A stretch of DNA of 64,000 bases from Takakia lepidozioides (lineage: Eukaryota > Streptophyta > Takakiopsida > Takakiales > Takakiaceae), in NCBI GenBank assembly GCA_030704615.1, contig CM060734.1, forward strand, positions 58,730,042 to 58,794,041, written 5' to 3'. Under the pieces are notes generated by a model. The model had not been told where the DNA came from. It saw only the letters and a program-made list of their open reading frames with translations, and made no database searches. Made by a program: the position numbers and the translations under genes. Positions within the stretch are counted from its first letter, which is position 1, and the number at the start of each line of letters is the position of its first letter. This document shows, in pieces, positions 55,973 through 64,000 of this stretch.

Positions 55973-56862
55973 AGTGTTTTCTCTTTCATTTTTCGAAAAT
56001 TGCCAGGGAGCCACATGTAGATTCTACCCAGCGCCCATGTGGCGAGAATAACGAGGTGACGGGGTTACAAAAGTGGCTTATATAACAGGTGGCATGTTTT
56101 AAAGGTCCACGTAGGCAATATCAGGGCTCCAGATATTAACTACTGGCGATTTTAAATTTTACACATTTGAAAATTGATGTATTTGACAAGATGGTTCGTT
56201 TGACTAGTAGGAATAATAGGACTAAATGTAAGAATGCACAAGTGCACCATGGTACACCGGTTTCCAACATGTCAAATCTTCCTAACCTCTCTTGAGAATG
56301 ACACAGATTGGGGTGACACCCAAATGGGATGACATCATCTGGAGTGACACGGTATGGGGTGACATCATTGAGGTGACATCATCTGAAGTGACACCGAGTT
56401 GCCCCTGGAAGGAGTGTCACTCCAATCAGTGCAATTCCCACTTGGTGTCATGAAATTAGACCAAGTCCAAATTTGATGAAGTATATGAGCTCTGGTGACT
56501 CATCACTGCATATGACTCTTGCATTCTGAAATATTTAATAGTGAGTCCCGGTAAGAAGAGGGGGGGGGGGCGCGCTGGACAGCGTTTTTGTTCGCTAGCG
56601 AGCCAAAAGGCTCCCTTTGTTTTTTGGGCTCCTACCTCACCAAAGGAAAATGAAGGCATTTTTGCCAAAACAGGAGCGATGAATGAGAGGTTGTTGCCAG
56701 AAAATCCCTATGACCGCCATCGTTGACCTGTTAAAACGTGCCACCTGTCAAATAGCAACCTTTCTAGAGGTGCCAGCTCGTTTTTTCCGCCACCTGTGGC
56801 AGTGGATAGAATATACACAGGTAGCCACTTGCGCTATTTAGGAAAAATGAGAAAAAAACGCT
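55973..56862. mobile_element. 890-bp element with about 140-bp terminal inverted repeats
   Basis: Left arm 55973-56110 and right arm 56722-56862 align over their length in inverted orientation; for example AACAGGTGGCATGTTTTAA on the left pairs with TTAAAACGTGCCACCTGT on the right, and TTCATTTTTCGAAAAT with GGAAAAATGAGAAAAA. The interior carries several GGGGTGACAC / TGACATCATCTG words. No coding sequence. It resembles a foldback or long-TIR MITE; no clear target duplication. Confidence 0.75.
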
Positions 56863-56990
56863 GCCGCAGGAGGGCATTCAATCCGCGGAATCACAGAATG
56901 GGGTGACACGCATATCATCCAGAGTGACACCAGGGTGCCACGGAAAGGAGTGTCAATCCAATCGGTGTAATTCCCACTTGGTGTCACGAT
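56373..56990. repeat. direct repeat pair straddling the right arm of the foldback
   Basis: 56373-56453 and 56903-56990 share AAGGAGTGTCA, TCCAATC and AATTCCCACTTGGTGTCA. One copy is inside the inverted-repeat element, the other just outside, which suggests nested or overlapping insertions. Confidence 0.75.
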
Positions 56991-58015
56991 GATGAAGCCC
57001 GAATATGACTAACTTAAGTATAAAATGTACTAGGATTATCTACAAACTTCCCACTTCCCAGCCAAGAAACCAATCTTGAAGCCCTTGCAGCTGAGGGGTC
57101 TGAAGTTCTGTGGTGTCTGCCATTAACATGGAAACTAGAAGGCTGCAAGTGAGCTGTTGACTACATTTGTTGCAAAGAGTCATGGGAGATAATTTATTGC
57201 TGGTGAAAAAGATCGAGGATTTGCAGACAGGGCAAAAATGATCGACCAAAGCTTACTTGTACCATCGGTGAGTGTAGAAATGTAGAGCTCGGTCACTTGA
57301 ACTGGCATGAAATATTTTAGCATATTTACCCATACTGAATTCAATTGCAGAACAAATGTTTTTTTGTACCTTGGACTACACCAAACCCTGTTTTTTTTTT
57401 TTTTTCTCCTTCGAATCAGTAAAACTCAAAATATCATTTCATTGTTTTCAAGTTTTTATGTTATTCATGCCATATCCTCACCTTATGAAGTTCTACAAAT
57501 ATGGTGCCGGTCTAGTCTTTTACCATTGCTTAACCTTATGATGTTCCCCACCAAAATGTTGAATGCTAACTTGTTCTTTGTGTAATCAAGTTTCTAAGAC
57601 CTTTACTTTTCTTTTTTCTTAAAAACAGGGTAGGATCTACGCATCAAGTTGGCCAAAGTGCCCTTAACCTCATATTATAGGTTGTTCCCATGAGACTTAA
57701 TGGGAACATGAAGTTTTTTAGTTCCCATTTGGGCACATGTTAGGGCCGGGTTCCATGGGAATGGGGGCACCCCAAAGAAGGAATCGCCCCCAATGGAGGA
57801 ACATCCCATCCGCCCCCATTGTGCAAGGCAAGCGGCCCGTGACATACTAATGACAAATTACCAAAATTTCATCCAAATTTTTCATCTTCAAATATTTCTC
57901 TTACACTGGACGTTATCTTTTAACTTATGTGTTTCTGCGAGAGTGTTTGCACGTCGCGAAAGATTCTTCGCTCTCCTCTTCTTCCCCTCGCATTGTGCTC
58001 CCTCACAACCTGATC
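56991..58015. other. spacer 5' of Harbinger relic
   Basis: Includes a T-run at 57390-57405 and a GGGGGCACCCC word near 57763 that recurs at 60896. No gene apart from the transposase reading frame that opens at its end. Confidence 0.35.
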
Positions 58016-59268
58016 ATGGCCTTGTCAATATCTGTCTTATCAATATGGGTTATTGTGATGCAAGCCATGCAGGACATTATCATGCCAATGGAGCTTTACG
58101 GTGGTGCTACCAATATCCATGTAGAAGAATTGACATTTGTACAGTTCTTTTCCATTTTCTCACAAATGTTTACTGCATTACAGCTTTCAAAGCATCACCA
58201 TATTAGTTGTCCATGGTATATCAAACCACGTTCTGTAAAATGGTTTGCTTGGTATATTGAAGATATACCCTATTCTGATCCCTTACAATTCAAGCAATTT
58301 TTTCGTGTGAGCCCTAGTACATTACAATATATATGTGATCTTGCTAGAGAAGATTTAAGTGCATGCCCTCCTACTCCATTGGATACTTTGCCAAATAGAA
58401 AATTGTCGGTTGAGAGACAGGTGGCTATAGCTCTTAGAAGGTTTGCCACTGGGGACTTACTTTTAGGGATCAGTGAATTATTTGGTTTGGCCAAACCGAC
58501 AGTTATCCACATTATTTGGAGATTTGTGGAATCACTGAATAGAAGAGCCTAACACCACTTGACATGGCCTATTGGTCAGCGAATGGAGAAGATCAAGAAA
58601 GATTTTCAGCAGTTCCGTGGTTTACCAAATTGTTGTGGGGCACTTGATGCAACTCTTTTTCTTGTTAAATTACCCCCTGGTTGTAATTCAACTATATATA
58701 GAGATTACAAGAATGGACAAAGTATTTCAATGCAGGCAGAGATGTCGTTCATCATGGAATAAAATTGGATGGCCCAACTGTGACACTAAGTACAGGCGAC
58801 AATAGTGGGGAGTACATCATTGGTGATGCAGGATATCCAATGCTCCCATGGTTGGTGACACCATTTTTTGGTGCTTCGGGTCGGAAGAGAGAATTCAACT
58901 ACCTTCATTCATCTACTAGAATGTGTGTAGAACATGCTTTTAAAGGAGTTTGGAGATTATTTAATCGAATTATATTTCGCCCAAAATCAGATCGTTTGGG
59001 CTCTATGATCTAGTCGGCCTGTTTGTTACACAATATCTTGATTGATATGAAATATGTGGTTGATCCAACTCTGTATGAGCATATTATAAGAGCATATCCA
59101 AGAGGGTATGCCAGTATCCCTCCAGCTAACAGAGCATTCAGTGGAGCACACAGGGTTAGGAATGCTCTCTTCAACCATTTGCTATCACAAAAGGAGTGGG
59201 ATCGCACTGCCGAAGCAAGGATTGCGGCCCAAGCTGCAAGAGCAGCTGCTAGGGAAAGGACAAATTAG
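58016..59268 (+). pseudogene. PIF/Harbinger transposase (ALP1-like), inactivated
   Basis: The nuclease-type transposase of PIF/Harbinger elements (DDE_Tnp_4 family). In order: WYIKPRSVKWFAWYIEDIPY, FKQFFRVSPSTLQYICDL, RQVAIALRRFATGDLLLGIS, FGLAKPTVIHIIWRF, then GALDATLF with the first Asp, YIIGDAGYPMLPWLVTPFFG with the second Asp, FNYLHSSTRMCVEHAFKGVW with the Glu, and CLLHNILID. All three catalytic residues survive, but there are in-frame stops near 58550 and 59011, and a frame change with loss of the GWPGS region near 58760. It cannot make an active enzyme. Terminal inverted repeats were not found. Confidence 0.88.
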
Positions 59269-59384
59269 TGGCAGAATGTGGTACCACAATAGCATGCCAC
59301 AAGTCTGGATATTGAGTCTTTGTTAACATGATCATTTTTCATTTAAGAGCTTTCCTTGTGAAGCCCAATTCATGCTATGCCTCC

Positions 59385-60060
59385 CATTTCTTGTCAGCTC
59401 CATGAATTGTAGTGTGTGATATGTCTTTAGAAAGATAACTTCATTGCCTACCTCTGTGTTCAAGTTCCATTCAAATCCAAGATGGTGAGAAAAAACTATC
59501 TCCAAAAAGTTGAGCCCCTTCCATTTCATGTTGTTTGTATTTGGCTACATGACCTTGCTGTGCATGTTTTACTCTCATTTCTTGTCAACTCGATCAATTG
59601 TAGTGTGTGATATGTCTTAGGAAAGCTAACTTGATTTCCTACCTCTGTTTTGAAGTGTCATTCAAATCCAAGATGGTGAGAAAAAGTTATGTCCAAAAAG
59701 CTGAGCCCCTTCCATTTCATGTTGTTTGTATTTGGCTGCATGACCTTGTTGTGCATGTTTTACTCCCATTTCTTGTCAATTCAATCAATTATAGTGTGTG
59801 ATATGTCTTTGGAAAGCTAACTTCATTTTCTACCTCTATTTTCAAGTTTCATTTAAATCCAAGATGGTGAGAAAAAATATGTCCAAAAAGCTCAGCCCCT
59901 TCCATTTCATCTTTTTGTTGTGTATTTTTTACTCCCATTTCTTGTCAACTCAATCAATTGTAGTGTGTGATATGTCTTTGGAGAGCTAACTTCATTTCCT
60001 ATCTCTGTTTTCAAGTTTCATTCAAATCAAAGATGGTGACAAAAAAAGGTATGTCCAAAA
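59385..60060. repeat. tandem repeat, about 3.7 copies of a 170-190-bp unit
   Basis: Units begin at (C/T)(C/T)CATTTCTTGTCA near 59387, 59573, 59764 and 59934 and share GTAGTGTGTGATATGTCTT, AAGATGGTGAGAAAAA and AGCCCCTTCCATTTCAT. The third unit has lost about 20 bp. It starts just after the Harbinger relic. Confidence 0.9.
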
Positions 60061-60069
60061 ACCTGACAG

Positions 60070-60345
60070 CTTTAGGTGGAGGTCACCCCAAACTAGAGGC
60101 ATGAACATGATACATAGTGAAGCTGCCATGAAAAAACAAAAGCAAATATAAGAGGCTCAGATTTTGGGTGATAGAATTTTCATTTCACACTCAATTTCTT
60201 TGATTCCATAACCCACAGATGGATACTTTAACTAGCTTTTTGAAGGAATATCCCACACCCCGATAGGTGGAGGTGACTGCAAACTAGAGGTATGAACATG
60301 GCACATAGTCAAGCTGCCATGAAACAAGTTAGGGCATTGAAGGGG
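60070..60345. repeat. second tandem duplication, period about 192 bp
   Basis: TAGGTGGAGGT, then CAAACTAGAGG and CATGAACATG occur at about 60072 and 60264, each followed by AGCTGCCATGAAA. Confidence 0.8.
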
Positions 60346-63331
60346 CTCTTGTTTTGGGCCATAACCATTTGACAGCACACTAGAGTAGAATGAAACAATC
60401 AAGAGAAGTGTCTGCATGTGAAGTAGCTCTCCACAGCCATATGACATTGCCAGATTAAAGGTGTTAACAAAGAGAGGCATATGCAAATGTCATACAAGGT
60501 CAATCTGGAAAATGATTGCGCTCAAGTTGGGCTACAAGGCTAGAATATCACCTGGAATGTGAATGAAACAACACCTAAATGGTTGAGAATCACAATGTAC
60601 CTTCCCAATATCTCTGCTCACGAGCAGCAGAATCCCTGGCTTCACCAACCAACGCCGACGCCCCTCACGCTTGGGTTTCTTCCTTCGACGAACATCATTT
60701 CTTTTTCTTTCTTTCTCTTCCCTCTTCTAAACATGTCTTCTACTCTTGGATGAAATGCAGTGGCCTTCTACAGGTTGTGGGCCCCGCTCCGAGGAAACGA
60801 CGAAGGTGTCAGTGTCAGTTAGGGGCGCTGCGAAAATCGATCGCCCTTTGTGAAGGGACGGTTTTTTTGCACCCTTTCGCAAGGGGCAATTCCGTGGGGG
60901 CACCCCTTAGGAAAAATGTTATTTCCACCAATAGCGCCTCGTGAATCATGGGGGTGAATCATGGGGGTGATTCATGGGGGGACGCTTGCTGCTGCCTGTG
61001 GAACCCGACTCACACTCATTTCTTTATTGGTACACTTGTAGAGAGAGACTTAGCAACATGTTCAAGTCAATGGAGAAAATGTGGTCAAATGACCTTACAG
61101 GCTTAGATTGGTGTGTTGTGATGAATCATGCCTCTCACTCTCACCTTTTTCTTATAGCAAGAGAGCCCATTGCCCTTTTAGAATTATTTTTTTATTGGCC
61201 TTGAGCAGTGACCACTGAGTACATATGCAGCACGAAGTACATTATCCCGTGGGTCCCTCAGTGCTCGGCACATGCTCTTTATGTTTTTAATGTGTTCTAG
61301 TCATGGTTGAATGTCTATATATATCCATCTATTCATAGATCAGATAATATGTGTTTATATCCCAAGTGATCGGAGGTTCCTTCCGTTCTTTATGTGTTCT
61401 TAGCAGTAGAATCATGAGGATACCAATAGCATGATATCAACCCGTATATCAATGTATCCGGATCCATTGTTTTGAATCCGGGTTAGATGCATAATTGGCG
61501 GCTATGAAAATACGCAAAAACAAATGCTATACCCGGTGTAATACCCGGCAGATATCCGGCCAATACCCGTCAGTACCTATAGTATTAGAATAATGATAGT
61601 ATTTTATGATACCGTACTGACCTAGCTTATGGCACTTCCGCGCCTAATAACTAATAAAAATGGAATATTGTTAGGCAGATTCGTTTTTATTATTTAGACA
61701 CCTCACCTAGGTAATTTCCAAACATTAGGCACAGTCGACCCTGGATAATAATGAACGATTATTTTTTACCTCCCTCAAAAACTATTGTTGAGGTAATTTT
61801 TTCTTAAAAAAACATAATGGTCTTGAAAATAGGTATTACCTCAACAATTGTTTTTGACCTCCCAGGATGATGATGTTCCTGACCTTAACATTCTCTCAGA
61901 TTCAAAAAATTCACAAGAGATAGGTGATGAGAATTATGAAGATATAGTTGTGTGGAGATGAAAATATAAATTGCAGGCATTTTTGTCATTTTTTGGACTT
62001 TAAATAATATAATTTAGGCATTTTTTGCACATACTTGGACATTTTGGTGTTTTTCACAATTTTCGAGCAATTAGGCACTTCTCACGAAAATTTCCCAAGT
62101 TTTAGGCACATTTTCCAAAAACAAATCTAACTTTAATTAGGCACTTGATTTTGAATTAATTATTGTCTAATAAGCTAGATCAGTACGGTATCATGGATGC
62201 CTATTTGCTTTCTACAAGGTTATTTTCTTTGTTTTGTAGTTTGATTAACAAGGTTCTCTACCAGTGTTGTACTGGTATCAGGTTGACGACATACCAGACT
62301 GGTACTGATACCAGACATGAAACAATACTCTTAACTTATATATATTTAATGGCGGATGTTTTCTTCCCAAATATTGGTATGAATATGAGTGTCATGATGT
62401 CATGACCACAAATATCAGAATGCTGCGGTAATATAGATATCAAGATAACTAACTATAAAAATAATAAAATACAAATAAAATTAATTTATACAAAATATAC
62501 GAGTACTTGTGCATGTCATAAATTGATATAATACCCATACCAATGTAGATGAGGAAGACTGTAGAGTACTGGTTGTGGCTGGTCGGAATAAACCAATATC
62601 AGCCTGGTGTCACGTATTCTCCTAAATGATACGAGACTAATCTGGTATTTGATAGCAGTGCATATACCATGCACATACGAGTCTTTCACTTATATACCAC
62701 AACTCTCTATTTTTAAGAACAAAGAATAAATAATCATTAAATAATAAAAATAAAAATAAAATGCACGGATATTTTAATTGCATATATATCTTCATATTTT
62801 ATTATGTCCTCAGACTTACCACCTACTTTCATACAGATTCTTTGGCCGTTTTTTAATATCCTCCCGTTCCGGGTATTACCAACATGACAAATAGCGGATC
62901 CGGGTAGCATGTAATTAGGGCTGAGAACAAGAGGTTGGGTAGCATGTGAACAGGGCCTAAGTGTCTGTCACGCCTTGTTTAAAAAGGATTGAGATTTAAG
63001 TTATTGCTCTCTCGGCGCGAATTCAGGCCATATAACTTATCCTAAGGAGTTTTCAGGATCAACCGACAGGGAGAACCGGCAGCCAGTTACATGCTAGCCG
63101 ACTGAATTCCAGAATTTCCGAATGAAATATGAAACCTCAGGAAATGGATCCGAGGGAAAAAATGGCCGAAGCGAAAATCAATCGGGTGCATGTCTGCTTG
63201 CAGTCGCTGCCTACTATCACAGCTCACCTGTCCACGCAGGTTCATATTCTTGGCCTCTATGTGGTTTGAAGGCATTGACAGGTCCACCTTCTATAATTCT
63301 TCACTTGTTTGAATTGCTTAAAACTGGTTGT
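60346..63331. other. AT-rich gene-poor stretch
   Basis: No supported gene. Around 60955-60985 short repeats of ATCATGGGGGTGA. 61440-62900 is AT-rich with repeated ATACCGG/ATACCCG and TGGTACTGATACC-like words. Confidence 0.35.
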
Positions 63332-63353
63332 GATTATTATTATTATTATTATT
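63332..63353. repeat. (ATT)n microsatellite
   Basis: Seven ATT units. Confidence 0.9.
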
Positions 63354-63361
63354 TACTTTGT

Positions 63362-64000
63362 CGTGTGCATACATATCGCTACACAACTACATCGCTGTCC
63401 AAAACCACACAACACATGTGCACGCCACACACTAGTATATCACTAGTCCACCACCAATCCAGCCACTAGTCCAACCATTAGGCTACAACTAGTCAGTCAC
63501 TAGGCTGCCCACTATGGCAGTCATTAGTCCACACAATGATAAAGAAGAAGAATACAAGCACAAGCTCATGCGAGCTCACAAAGCTGAAGCATAAACTCAT
63601 GCATATATAACCTCATCACTCAAATACAAGTCAAGCCAAGTGCACCCCACGCCATGGGGAATCCACACTACGGCGCCATAGCTAGGCGCGGTAAGGCTCA
63701 ACTCGAGAAAGATGAGCCTCCCGCGCTTGTCGTGAAGATAACCACTCCAGGGCCTAAATTTGTCTTGACCCCTGGATTGACACTTGGGCCAATCCCAAAT
63801 GTCAATATGTAAAAGCTAGCTATTTCCTAGCTAGTTTCACACTAGTGATAAAATAACTTGACAGCTATCGTGCGCATACATATCGCTACACAATTACATC
63901 GCTGTCTAAAACCACACAACACATGTGCACGCCACACACTAGTATACCACTAGTCCACCACTAGTCCAACCACTAGGCTACAACTAGTCAGTCACTAGTC
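63362..64000. repeat. direct repeat with 507-bp period, cut by window end
   Basis: 63362-63510 and 63869-64000 are nearly identical (CATACATATCGCTACACAA, ACATGTGCACGCCACACACT, GGCTACAACTAGTCAGTCAC). Both end in CACTAGTC-type short repeats. The second copy continues past the window, so a tandem satellite and a pair of long terminal repeats are both possible. Confidence 0.8.

Noticed and set aside
57793-58206. 137-aa ORF overlapping the transposase start
   Set aside because: It is out of frame with the Harbinger protein and has no conserved motif.
63332-64000. CRISPR-like array in the CACTAGTC repeats
   Set aside because: The repeats are short, irregular and without uniform spacers, and the window is eukaryotic nuclear DNA.

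Overview
This is nuclear DNA of a land plant, most likely a seed-free one (bryophyte, lycophyte or fern). Intron-containing genes for plant families (AGCVIII kinase, GT47 glycosyltransferase, F-box protein, SAC3C-type mRNA export factor) sit next to a PPR-DYW organelle RNA-editing protein. Two further genes, an ODF3-like PG-rich-repeat protein and a PTPDC1-type phosphatase, belong to families tied to cilia and flagella, which fits a plant with swimming sperm. Introns are mostly 100-750 bp. I cannot name the species.

Layout. 1-3.6 kb: 3' part of a SAC3/GANP gene (+). 4.2-6.1 kb: MED7 fragment and a frameshifted EMB1006-like PPR pseudogene (-). 6.7-11.0 kb: three OSB-type PDF motifs, partly in a 575-bp tandem duplication, the last reading without a stop into a PPR-DYW protein with near-identical 303-bp internal repeats (+). 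11.0-14.6 kb: mostly non-coding, with one PPR relic and an 81-bp tandem repeat. 14.6-16.8 kb: an F-box gene split by a LINE whose removal restores the frame. 17.4-21.2 kb: complete ten-exon TruA-type pseudouridine synthase (+). 21.8-23.5 kb: AGCVIII kinase (-). 23.5-31 kb: repeats, a scrambled relic of the PDF/PPR locus, and a 2.9-kb TTAA-flanked element. 31-35 kb: unknown ORFs including a coiled-coil protein. 38.0-38.8 kb: ODF3-like gene (-). 40.5-41.2 kb: LINE with a 12-bp target duplication. 41.6-47.3 kb: PTPDC1-like phosphatase in at least nine exons (+). 48.0-50.4 kb: GT47 exostosin-family gene (-). 51-64 kb: LINE and SINE-like relics, a 988-bp TTAA/CCCC element, GC-rich hairpins, tRNA-Ile(AAU), a long-inverted-repeat element, a dead PIF/Harbinger transposase and several tandem repeats.

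Exon boundaries come from GT/AG sites, phase continuity and remembered family sequence. In the SAC3, TruA, kinase, GT47 and PTPDC1 models the phases close exactly. There is no operon logic: neighbours are independent, and the clearest functional theme is organelle nucleic-acid metabolism (PDF/PPR) and flagellar biology (ODF3-like, PTPDC1).
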